Part shown: positions 1-11,900 of the stretch, one piece after another
How positions within the stretch are numbered: position 1 is the first letter of the stretch
How the letters are laid out: each line of letters starts with the position of its first letter
Assembly (NCBI RefSeq): GCF_051622035.1
Contig: NC_135357.1
Span: forward strand, 12,731,001-12,795,000
Reading direction: 5' to 3'
Source: Arctopsyche grandis
Taxonomy: Eukaryota > Arthropoda > Insecta > Trichoptera > Hydropsychidae
DNA: 64,000 bases
The notes under the pieces: model-generated
What the model was told of the DNA's origin: nothing
What the model saw: the letters and a program-made list of their open reading frames with translations, nothing else
Database searches by the model: none
Made by a program: the position numbers and the translations under genes

Positions 1-320
1 CCAACAGAATATCTCAGTGGTTGCGTTAATGCTAACCACCGAGAGGTTCCCGGGCTTAAGTACTGGGTTGACCGCGATTGAAGATAATGTATTCGTATTT
101 ATGTAGTGCTGCTGGTCAGACTTTGATATTTATGACTCCATGTTGATCGTTTCCTCGGAATTTGCTAATTTATCTGATTTCATTGTCGAAATAGTTCCTC
201 ATCACATTGACAAAACCATCTTATTCACTTGTCACCATTTTTTGAGTATAGTTTCAAATTTATAATCTATAAATTTATTATGTCGCTCAGTGGCAACCTG
301 TAATGGAATCATGGGAGAAT
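1..320 (+). mobile_element. tRNA-derived SINE copy, tail type A (5' end cut by window edge or truncated)
   Basis: The head carries an RNA polymerase III A-box-like stretch (ctcagtggttgcgttaatg). It is followed by the family's body with gtttcctcggaatttgctaat and tttatctgatttcattgt. It ends with gtcgctcagtggcaacctgtaatgg. The same order of blocks recurs at 22555, 59832, and inverted at 30099 and 50537. Confidence 0.75.
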
Positions 321-330
321 ATAATTTTAA

Positions 331-3300
331 AACAGAAATATAAATTTTTGGGGTTTAAAGTATAGAAAATAAATAAATAAATCAAAGGGGTCCAATTTTG
401 AGTTATGTCCGAGTAACTTTGATTTTTCGCATAGCTTTCCGGTAACCGGCTCGGTAATCTGTTAATTAAAACCATTTGTCTTTCGGCCAAAACACATTTA
501 GGGAAACAACACCCCATCCCCACCACCTCCCCGTCACCTTTTCGCCACCCTTTACATCCCGGCATGTCCGCGGTAGACACGACTAAAAGAATTTTTACGC
601 TTCGTTAAAAAATTTTCAACTCGTTAAAAAAACTGACACATGCCACCATACACTTGTTTATATAACGTGTCCTCTTGAATGCCCGTATCGTTTTTCGCTG
701 TCACGCTTAATTAAATCGGAAATCCTTATAAAAAATGTCCAAATCATATGCCTGTATATACGTATGTATGTGTGCTATTTATCTTTATAGGATACCTACA
801 TATGTATGTACAATGTGAACATTCCATAGGGACCGATTATATTGAAAACAATTCTACACGATAAAGTGTGTATCCATAATATTACGGCAAGTTTTGCTGT
901 CCATAACAAGAAGTTGACAATTACTTTTATCGTCTAAAAAATATAAATTTCTATTAATATAAAATATATACATATTAAATAAATGAAATAATAATATCAA
1001 CAACTTGCGTATTTTATATTAGAATTTTATTAATGTAAATATTTCAAAATACGAAACGAGAACTCAAAACTAACGAAAAATTACCAAAATGAATTGCGAA
1101 ACGGAAACGAAATGTAATTGGCCATCTCGGGTCCAGTGGGGGGGGGGGAGGTGAATGCGATAGCATATACATTTTACGTAAGTCTTATGCTAGTTTGGTT
1201 TTATTTGACTATAATAATATAAAAAACCGTAAATAATAAATAAATCAGCATACGTAAGTATATGTTTCTGGCCAAATTAATCTAGTATGTTTCATTGATC
1301 ATACAGTGGAATTATTGCAACGCAAATACGAAAGCTAAATAGCCCTATACAAATATAATACGAGTTCGATGATAGAAGCGTGTAATTTTTACATTATGTA
1401 TTTAAGTGCGTATAAAACAAAGAGAAGAGAGTGATGAATGTCTGTGTGAGACAGGCTGGGACGCTGTTTTTCCTTATTGTTTACTCAATTAAAGCCTCGG
1501 AATAAGATTCAATGTTATCGTTGGGTCCTCTGAGTATAGCCTAGCCGCGGCCGTGTGTACACATCCTTCAAATTAACAGACAAAGCCGTGGAAATATTGA
1601 ACAATGAGACGTCTGGGGGAAAATTTGCTTTTCTTTTAGCAACGTTCTGTGCTCGCGAGATACCATTCATAGAATATTCTTTGAATGCCCCGAACTTATT
1701 TTGCGTCTGAATTGTTAAAGTTTGCGACAAGTCCAAATTAGTCCCAGACGTATTAATAACATGACGACGATATGTATGTATAAATGACGCTACCAATATT
1801 TTTTTTATATTTTAAACTCTATGTAAATATGGATTTGGAAAACAATTGATTTTGTATGTATGTAGTGAATGGGGGGCGAGTTCATCTCATAACGCAAATA
1901 TTAAATGTTACTTCGGAACTGAGACGGCGTAATCCGCATAGAGTGCACACTGATCTGTAAAATCAAATAGACATTAAATGAAGATTCACGGCAGCTGAAC
2001 GTCTAGACATTTTAAGATGAAAAACGTGAAAAGATTCCTCATAACCCTGTAAATATGAATTTGTTATTTTAACGGCTCGAATAATGCTATTGTAAGTTTG
2101 TAAGAGGGCAATACGAACTCGTGATCAAAATCCACTCAAAAAAATATGACAGTATATCATTTACTTCATAAAATATGAAAGTATATTCATACTAACACAG
2201 CACAGACCGGCAACTGCACGTAAACAGCAGTACGAAAAGTATTATTTGATACATTCTATATGGACACATTCATATGATCCGTAATATGTACATAGGTGGC
2301 GTAGACGCAACAGCAGTAGCCGATAAAATCTATTCATATTAGACAGCAGAAAATATTACCGAAACGTATTGTTGCGTTGGGGTGGATTTAGGATCCAAAT
2401 GAAAGGCCAAATTCGCTTCACAGCAGTTATTCAACGATTAAGGAGCTCCACACGAAATCACCGTTCACTTCAGAATACTTGATCTACCGTGTGTACCTCC
2501 TTATAAAGGACAAGTTGCCCGGCATAGCATCCCCGATCCGTTGGCATGTCTATTGTGTAGGCACGTAGGTCCATCCGCACTCGCCCCGTTCTGTGAGAAC
2601 TCAGTGAGTCCCGTTAGCCTAATCCTGGGTTTCTATTGTTCACTCACGAATGCACTTCGACAGTGGATACTCTCTCCCATGTTCCCATTTTATAGTACCA
2701 AGCAAAACCGCCACTGGAAATATTTATACATGACGTGACATAATAGTAGCAAGTGCACGCTATTGAGGAAACTTTTAAATGTGTACTCTTTCTTATTTGA
2801 AATTATTAAAAATACAAAAAAAATATATAAATATATGTATATTTTTTAAATTAAAACTTTTGATATAAAACATGAAAAAATATACACGTGTTACAATTTT
2901 AATTGAAAAACGGATGTACATACATACGTATGTATATTTAATATCAGTGTAGACTTAAGCAATAGGGGTCGAGATTCCCGGACAATTCGTAGAAAGAAGA
3001 CAAATATGCGTAAATTAATCAGAATGTCACTTTGGTCCCGTGTCACAAAAGTTCGCTGGGAAAACTTTTTAAATTTAACCCTTTAGAAACGAAGAAATTT
3101 ACATTGAATAATTGAGCGACGTCGGTATTTATTTCCCCAACCCCAAAATGTAATTAACCGCAAATAGTACACATTTTTCCAATTACACAAATAATAAAAT
3201 GTATGCATTCGAGGCGTATCTTTTCATCGAAGTTTCCATTGTTTATGTGCGCTTTTCTTTACATTCAGATAAGTACGCTTTCGGGGAAAGGTATTCCCTT

Positions 3301-4094
3301 TTTTCATCGGTTTTCCAGTTCCCCTTCGGAATCCTATTGATTACCTTTCAATGTGCATAAAATACACCGACACCTATCCTTAACTCGCCGTGAATTCTGC
3401 GGAGAGGAATTGCATTAGATTCCTGCGCTGAGATACGATTTCCAATTTGAAATGTTTTAATGCGAAAATTTAGTTAAAAGCTTACGAGAGATATATGCAC
3501 GAATGTGCCAACGTTTATTGGGTTTCGTAAGTCCGATAACAAAATTAATTTCAATTAATAGCCGAGGTGGTGTCGCAGTAGGAAAGGGGTAATCTACGGC
3601 CGTTACAAACAACGCCAACGTAAATGGGTCGTTTAATCTCGACGTACTTTGGCGGCCAAGGGATAGGGACCCCTCCCCGATGCTGGGAAACCTGAAGACA
3701 TCCATCAAACCAAAGGACACGGATTGCCTCAGACATATTCATATGGACACAGATTGGGCGGAGAGGATGCGGGATCCGTAGCTTTGCAGTTCTATGTATG
3801 TATGTAGGTACTACCTAGATATACACTACCTACATACATAAGTACTATACAATCACTCTATGGATTTAAATCAATATTATTATTAACTATTTAGAATTTC
3901 AATTAAACTATTTTGGCATTTTAAAATGCAATATGGAAATTATTATTGTTGTATAAAAATGTTATAAAAAAACCTTCATAAAGCTTCGACTCTTTTTAAA
4001 ACTCATATACATACATACGTTTAAGGGCAAAAATTTAAATGGTTGGTTTTTTAAATAAATGGTCAGTAACTTCTACAAAAATTTTGTAATAATA
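331..4094. other. gene-free stretch
   Basis: AT-rich with no gene I can support. It holds a G homopolymer at about 1138-1148, several TACATA/TATGTA microsatellites (760-815, 2915-2935, 3795-3840) and a moderately GC-richer patch at 2340-2740. The small open frames look random. Confidence 0.6.
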
Positions 4095-4515
4095 GTGTAC
4101 TACATCATCATCTACAGCCGCTCTACATCATCATCATCTACAAATTCTGTTTCGCGCAACTCTAATCCATCTCACCCCATATATTTTCCTAATTTCGTCT
4201 ACCCATCTTCCCTGCGGTCTTCCTTTTACCCTTTTGAATTATCTCATGTACCATTTTAGCACTTCTTAACCTTTCGTCCATTCTTCTAGCCACGTGATCC
4301 GCCCATTGCCATTTCAATCTCTTTACTCTATCCACTATGTCCACTGCCCTTGTCATATTTCTCACCCATGTGTTCCGCTTCCTGTCTTTCTTCGTTATGC
4401 CGAGTAGACAGCGTTCTATGATTCTTTGAGTGCATTGAACTTTGTGTAGCATCTTGGCGTTCAATGTCAAAGTTTCACATCCATACGTCATCACTGGCAA
4501 AACGCACCAATTAAT
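4095..4515 (-). mobile_element. RTE-type non-LTR retrotransposon fragment, C-terminal end of ORF2
   Basis: Minus-strand translation gives VLPVMTYGCETLTLN, then RIIERCLLGITKKDRKRNTW and KRLKWQWADHVARRMDERL. These are hallmark C-terminal motifs of RTE-like LINE proteins in insects. A one-base frameshift near 4220 moves the reading frame: downstream, WVDEIRKIYGVRWIRVARNR continues in another frame and stops at 4134-4136. The element ends in a (TGA)n-type tail, as is common for RTE. It is heavily 5'-truncated and dead. Confidence 0.85.
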
Positions 4516-6089
4516 GTTGGACGAGTGTACTTACTACATACATATATAGATAAAAATGAACGGTCAGTAAATCGCTTATTGTTTCAAATATTTTTTGACA
4601 AACAGAAAATAGTCAAGTAGTCAGTCACCGATTATATAAATTACTGATCATCCATTTACTCACACCAAATAAATACGGACCACGTTTAAGTTAGGCCAAT
4701 ATGATATAGTATTCCAAATTTGGCAGTCATAAATTGAAAACTGTAGATTTTTATAGCGAATAAATATACAGACATTAATTATATGCGCATAAATGAGATT
4801 GAAAATATGTTTTTATAATACAGATACCCTATGCCGATATTTCTACATATGTATGTGTCAACTTTTAATATTTTTATTCAACGACTTGAAATAGATGTAA
4901 TAAAAATTCAATATTTACATATAATATTTACACGAAAGCAAAAATTAGCATAGTATGGATATAAACCTAGTTAACAAATGAGAAAAAAATAGCAATTTTT
5001 GACATTTGATCGACTTTTATCGTTTATCTGAAAATTTTCAAACTATTGCATTTGAATTTTAACAATAAAAACAATTTTAAATATGAAAATACATATGAAA
5101 AGTGATTCAAATGTTTTTGTTTTTTTTTGATACATCAAAAATATGTTTAATGTATTATTACTGACTGAATTTCAATATATATATATATATGTACATATGT
5201 ATATCGAAGAGTGGGTCTCTAGAATATTTTCAAGCAATTAAAAGGAAATATTAATTATAATTATCGTTACAGATGCTGCCGCAGCATCAATTGGAAACAC
5301 AATGTGGGAACGGTCCAAGGTATCCCCGAGGGACATTGCAAGTAGGAGTCCCTCTTTCCCCTGCGCCCAAAGATAGCTTCAAGGGGGCAATCTATGGGGG
5401 GGCAGAATCCGCATGATTACGGCTAGGGGAGGGTGAGGGTGTATCATCCCACCAGACAGAACAATAATCTTCGATAAAACCCGCACATTTGCATAAACAC
5501 TCGCCAGTTTCGGGGACAGGACCGTTTGCAATCGAGACGACACGACATAAAGAGAGAGAGGAGAGAGCCCGCATCCCAAAACACTTTTATGGTTCAACGA
5601 ATATTCCGATGACTGAAAAACGAACGTCATAAATGAAATAAAAAAAAAACACTATGGACACTCGAACATGTCTGCGCTCGAATTCGTGCTGTGAAATTCA
5701 CATTTGCTTAAAAAAGCAAACGGGGAAAAGAAATTTCGCTCGGAAACTAGGAATTAAATAAATAAGGCAGGCAGTGTATACCGATCCTCCCTGGTTTTGG
5801 TACTTTTAGGTGACGGGGATGGCCAAATCGTCGAATGCAATTAGTGAACCAAGAAGGGGGATGTTTGTCTTACCCCATCGACTGTTGGACTGTCGTCGTT
5901 CCACGGTGGTGTTGGACTGAAATAATAAAGCTCGCCGGTGGATTAAAATAACAAGAGTCCATACTGGGAATTATGTGTCTTTTACATACCTTTACTCGAA
6001 ACCTGGACGATGAAAGGACTTGTTAATGAATTTTAATCCTATTTCAAATGAGAAAGAGAAGTTTTAGAATGTAGTCACATCACCAATTC

Positions 6090-6290
6090 ATCATGTATTC
6101 TGTTTATTTTATATTTTTATTTTATTTACTATTATTAATGCTATTGTTTTTAATAATTATTTATTAAAGTATTTTTGTCTGTATATATTTTTTTCCTCTT
6201 CTCTATTATATTTTCGACCATTGTGGCGCATTAGGGATTCCTGTAATGCCACAATGGTCCAAACTTAAATAAATAAATAAATACATTACG
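6090..6290 (+). mobile_element. LINE 3' end with terminal hairpin and (AAAT)n tail
   Basis: gaccattgtggcgcatta at 6216 pairs with taatgccacaatggtc ending at 6259, forming a 44-nt hairpin. A short AAATAAATAAATA tail follows. The upstream AT-rich stretch (tgtattctgtttattttat, agtatttttgtctgtatat) matches the copy at 15580-16235. Confidence 0.7.
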
Positions 6291-6554
6291 TTCGTTCATT
6301 ACATTTTAGTTTGTATATACATATGTATGTACATACATGAATCAACATGGCCAGTTATAGTGTATACAAACGAACTAGTTTGTACATGCATAAACTATTA
6401 GGCATACATAAGTTTAAGTATTATCAATCGTTTGTCTCATCCTCTATGTATGTATAATAACCCTGATTTGCAATATTTCGAAAAACATAGAGCAGAAACA
6501 GGTATTATAACAACGTTGTAAAATTTTTCTTTAATTGATTTAATAAAAATTAAC

Positions 6555-6750
6555 CAACAGCAAAGGTCAATGATTAGAATGTATTGCTTCTAATTCACGG
6601 GTTCTAATCCCTGGTGAGTGCTACTACCCAGACCTTGGATGTGTGACTCCAAGGTTGATCATTTCCTCATTTTCATTAGAGTATGCCAATTTATCTGATG
6701 TCATTGAAACGGTTTCAACATATTGGTAACCCTGTAATATCTCCCGGTAA
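6555..6750 (+). mobile_element. diverged SINE copy of the same family, 3' truncated
   Basis: It shares the head (caatgattagaatgtattg), a B-box-like gggttctaatccctgg, the gactccaaggttgatcattt block and gccaatttatctgatgtcattg. It stops near ctcccggtaa without either family tail. Confidence 0.6.
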
Positions 6751-6825
6751 TAAAAATCGGTTAATCAGCATCTCTATTTTCCCTGTTTGTATAAATTCTC
6801 GGATATGAATAATTTATATATGTAC

Positions 6826-6872
6826 GTATGTAAATTATTAAATTGTAAGTATGTATGTAAATTATTAAATTG
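6826..6872. repeat. 27-bp spaced direct repeat
   Basis: gtatgtaaattattaaattg occurs at 6826-6845 and again at 6853-6872, separated by a short TAAGTAT spacer. Confidence 0.85.
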
Positions 6873-8564
6873 CTATATGATTTTTATTGCTTAAAAGTTG
6901 CATACATACTTTTACGTCTATGCTTTGAAGTATACATTTCGGCAAATGAGTTTTAGTTCGTACGAGTATTGTGTATGTTAAAATGAATGAAAAAATATTA
7001 AAAGGATTGTTCAGGAACTACGTTTAATGCGTTTTCTATTTTATGAGCGTTTCGTGTTGGAAATTTTCAGTTTTCTCATTTCTGTACGATCTCCCCTGTT
7101 AAATTTTTAATGAATAGTGTCTGTGATTCGTGATATGTACATACATATATACTCTTTATAGGAAACGAATAGCCCTCGCGTTATATTCGCGGTAGGTTTT
7201 TAATTTATAAACTTCATGTTTTTATATTATTTTTCACAAATCCATTCATTTTTATTTTTCGTCAGAGGGATCACGACGAAAACTCTTACATTTGTCTTCT
7301 CACGGAAATATTTGCATTTGTTTCCAGACAGATAATGCGTTTGTTCTGGCGGCGAGGGAGACGCGTGCAAACAAAACAACTTTTAAATTGAACACCCCTG
7401 CCTGAAACCTGGAACGATCATGTTTGTCTTTTCGTCAACTTTCGTCTCCTTTGGACATTTTTGTTAAGTTTGCGCGTTGTAACAAAAAAAAGTCTCGTAA
7501 AAGCGAGACATAAAGTATCAATGCACACACATTGATTCCTATCGACCGATACCGGGGAAAACTAGAAAGACCAATAAAATAAATAACCATTTTTATCGTC
7601 ACAACTACAAATAAAGATTCATCCTAAATATTACACACATACATTTTTTTTTAGTAAAATTCGTTGTTTTGTTGAACGAACAATAACAATTTAAATCGGT
7701 GTTTTGTTGGGAAAAATTCCGGAAAACACACAAATTGGAGTTCGAAACTTTCTCATTACACTACATAAATATATGTACCTATACACTTTTCAGTTGCATT
7801 TTGTTATTTTCTTGTTTTCGTACAAGTGCTGCGGTAAAATACCACTACGTCGAACTACAACAACAGTTGAAGCCATTTCGGTGGGGTTGGAAACATTGTA
7901 GCCCTACCTGGTTCTGTGACGTATGAGTTTTTCCATATCCAATTCTACCCTTGACAGATCCACTCTTGTTTATGGTTTTGTTTACCTTAATCAGTAGCAC
8001 TATGTATCTACAATCTTACTTGCAGGTACATATTTATTATTATATTATATTTAAAAAGTAAAAATTTGAACTGTATCTACATATACATATATAATATATA
8101 TTTAAATGAAATCGTAAGGTTTTCATTAATTATTTTGCTAATTACAAAATGTAACTAGGCTTAGTGGCATTTCATCGACTTTATAATCAGTTTAAGTGCT
8201 TAAATCAAAAGGGTTCACCGACTAAAGACGGTAATACTCTGGATTTCGATGTACATACGTACGTAAATGATTAAATTGTCCTTTAAATTTTGTTATTGAT
8301 ATATGTAATACGTATGTATGTACAATACAAGCGTAAATTAAATTCATATTTGGAGTTTATTTGAATCTAGATTTGAATTTCCAAACAACCCTTTTTCGAT
8401 TTTGGATTTTTTATCCGGCGAAAAAAAAAAGGTATGTTGTCAAGTGAATACACCCGAGGGGAAAGGAAAAATATCGTTCCCCTTGCAAACAGAGTAAGTA
8501 CCCTGTAGTGTCCTAATACGTGATCAGAACTTAAATTTTCTTAGATTTTTTCGCAGGTCGTAAT

Positions 8565-8931
8565 TTTCACCAGTGGCGGCGACAACGGCGATAAAAATGC
8601 AAATTTTTCTCGCATTTTACAGCCGCCATAAAAATTGAATGATTACAATGGCTGTTTAAAAATTCCGTCATATTGTTGCAAATTTTCTACATTGTCTCGA
8701 TAGTAAAATGTCAATTTAAAAAAAATCTATTAATTTGTTATGTTATTGAAAGAAACCAAATTTACATATATTATTTATTTATTTTATTATATAATATGTA
8801 CTACCGATTAGCAATTAGCAATTACATTTACTATAATGTAAAAGTTACATTTCTGTCGATTTTAATATTAAAACTATATTATTATTAAATATTTATTTTT
8901 ACATACTTTCATTTTCCCGCCACTGGTGAAA
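8565..8931. mobile_element. candidate MITE with 15-bp perfect terminal inverted repeats
   Basis: tttcaccagtggcgg (8565-8579) is the exact reverse complement of ccgccactggtgaaa (8917-8931). The CAGTGGCGG core is hAT-like. The AT-rich 367-bp interior is non-coding. I could not find an 8-bp target duplication, so confidence is moderate. Confidence 0.55.
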
Positions 8932-11900
8932 GAAATGCGCTCCTATTTAGAACGACATCAAATTTGTCGGGATTCATTCTTGATTCCTTTTTACGGCGAG
9001 AAAAACATTCACCGGAAGGGATTCATTTTGCGGGGATAAAGTGGGCAGAAAATATAAAATCACAGCAAATGTTCAATAAAGATTCTCGCAAGGAGACCAA
9101 AAAACCGTAAAAACCCCTTTAATGCAAATAATCAAAATTATTATAAATAATATTTATTCAAATCAGACGCATCCTTACGTGATGCAATTTCAGAAATATA
9201 TTATAATATATACATAAAACGTTTCAAAATTAATTGAATGAGTTGTTGCCATAAATATGAACGCTTAGAGGTCATAATTTTTAAGTGGATTCAAAGTTTT
9301 TTGCATCGAGGCATACATATTTTTAAATAAACGGGCAATAAAAATGATAATTTGCATACCAAACGTGAAAATTCGACACATTGCAATTCTTTCAACGTCT
9401 TGGCATACAAATATCAACTTCGTACAATATTCACTCAACGTATAATTTAAATTTCATCAATATAACAACACGAGAACTGTATATATTACATTTAAACTTA
9501 CAATTTTTGGTTTTCCTCTCAATTTTTCTGGAATAAAAATAAAGCGAGCAAATATTTATATGATGATGCGAGCAACCGCACATTTGGTGGATTTATATGG
9601 CAGCATTATGAATTTTAAGTTGCTTACGTTGACTATTGCGGTGAAGACGAGGAACATAAAAATAATATGGATACGCAGCCTCCCTTACGCATTATTGTAC
9701 ATTTATTTATGAAGAACAGCGTCTTGGAAGACACTTGCGTCGACAATTTATTCAAATATATTTTCTGGGTCGCTATTGTATGATATAATATATAATATGA
9801 TGTCACGACAGGGTTACCTTTCAACGCTCGACATTAATTTGTAATAAATTCTTAATTTCCCTTATAATTTTTTTATAATGATTTTTGTTTGTTTAAGGTT
9901 GATATGTGATGATACTAAAAAGTATGGTCAGAGTTTTAAGATATGTTTAGTGCATTTTACAGGTGTGTTTTATCGACGCGTATCTCGATCGACATATAAA
10001 AACGTTTTTTTGCGTAAATAACGCGCGCAAGTGTTCGCGAATGTTCGACCGTTCGGCAATAAAAAAAAACTTTGCAGGCGTAAAGAGGCCCTTCTTCATG
10101 TTTATGTTATGCCAATGCGTTCTCATGGATTTCTAATGTTTCTTTTCAAAATAAAATGCGCACATGAATCATCGACTGTGCGGGAAAATTCGCATTACGA
10201 CAAAACATGACGGATAAGCGGGACGCGTCTCAATACCATTATTTGCACTCATACATTTATTGTCTCGTATCCATTTTATATGCTTGTTTTATAGTTGAAA
10301 TTTATCGATTTAATCTCGGAATATATATTTGCTAATGAAGTTTTTTAAAGTGTTATGGCCAAGACTTGTAAACAGTAGTTGCTAAGTATGAGAATGTTAA
10401 CAACGGAAAAACAATGTAATGTGAACGGCAAACCATCTGATGTGGTGAGTGATTTTTTTTTGTACAAGCTTTTATTAGCTTCAATCTGTTAGTTCAGTGA
10501 CATTCCTGTCCGTCAAAAATTTTTCAGATCAGAGTGATGACAGCTAGCTATTCAAACATATATTTCCACCACCCCTTCACAACTCAATTAAACAGTTGTT
10601 ATAACAGTTCTCTCATCTGATTTTTTAATTCACTGATAGATTAAATAAAAAGTAATATGTGGATTATATTCGTGGTTCAACTATTGAAGTGTTTTGGTCA
10701 AATCATAACCTATACGTAACAATAACTTGGCGCAGAGAGTGTTGGAGGATGATGTTCTGGCGCTTCCACACTCCTCATTGGAAGACCAATGGAGGTCGCG
10801 ATCCTCAGGAATGTGGGTTATATTTAGTATCAAGACTCTTTGCTGCCGGGAAAGCCTACAGTGACATTAGCATAGTGAAATTACTAAATGTACTACGCAT
10901 TGAAGAATTAGATTCCTCTAAATTATGTGACAAAAACGAAATTTTGAAAATCTAAAAAGCATTAACTATGGTAAAAAAAGCTTTTTATTTTTGTTAAATA
11001 AAAAAATTAATCTCATATATAATTTCAAAAGAGACTGTAAAGTTTAATGTATGTATGTATGGTTTGGGTGGTAGAATCAAGAAAAAACCTGTACATATAT
11101 TGTTTCTTATCAATATTTCTCTTGGAAAATAGTTCCACGAGCATTTATCGCCATCTACTGAAAATTAATTTAATTAATAAATTAATTTTTCTATTGGTGT
11201 TTTATATTGTTCATATGTAGGTAGGTAGGGAGTTTTTAATTATAATTCACCCGATTAAATTTTCATCGGGTCTATCACTAATAAAATATAAGGTAATAGT
11301 ACAAAAATATAATTTGTTAAATAAGATAACAGTACAAAAATGTTAAACGTATAGTCTTTGATTTTGTAAAGAATTTGTTTATATGACCAAATATAGAAGA
11401 TTGGGGTGTACAGACATGATTTAAAGGTAATAGTCAAAGTGCTAACAGTGAGAATCTAGATTCAAAAAGACTCACCAGGTGGCATGAAACTTTTAGCTTT
11501 CAAAGCTTTTGGCCTGTCAAGGCCTTTGAGAAATGTGTTGGAGAGTCATTCATCCAGCAATGGGTGGTAAATGGCTGTATATTATGATGAATTGACACTC
11601 ATATATAATAAAATCATTACCGGAACTACGCATCATACATACATACATACATATGTATATTGTAAATATGATTAAATTTTCTTTCGGAAACATTATAATT
11701 TTGTCAGGCTTCTGAGGAAATTTAAATAAAAATATTGCATCTTATATTTGTGGTCGCTCATCCGAACCCACCCCAATGATGTAATAATAACTGGACATTC
11801 GACTGAATTCAGAATGTAAAAATGCGTTCCTAGTGAGTGACCGTTCGTCCCTGCGAAGGGCTAATATCGCTCGGACTCGAACGAACGGTTCCTGAATTAT

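Noticed and set aside
10659..10955. 98-codon open frame (FWSNHNLYVTITWRRECW region)
   Set aside because: It lacks an ATG start and I recognise no family. It may be a decayed repeat, but nothing supports that.
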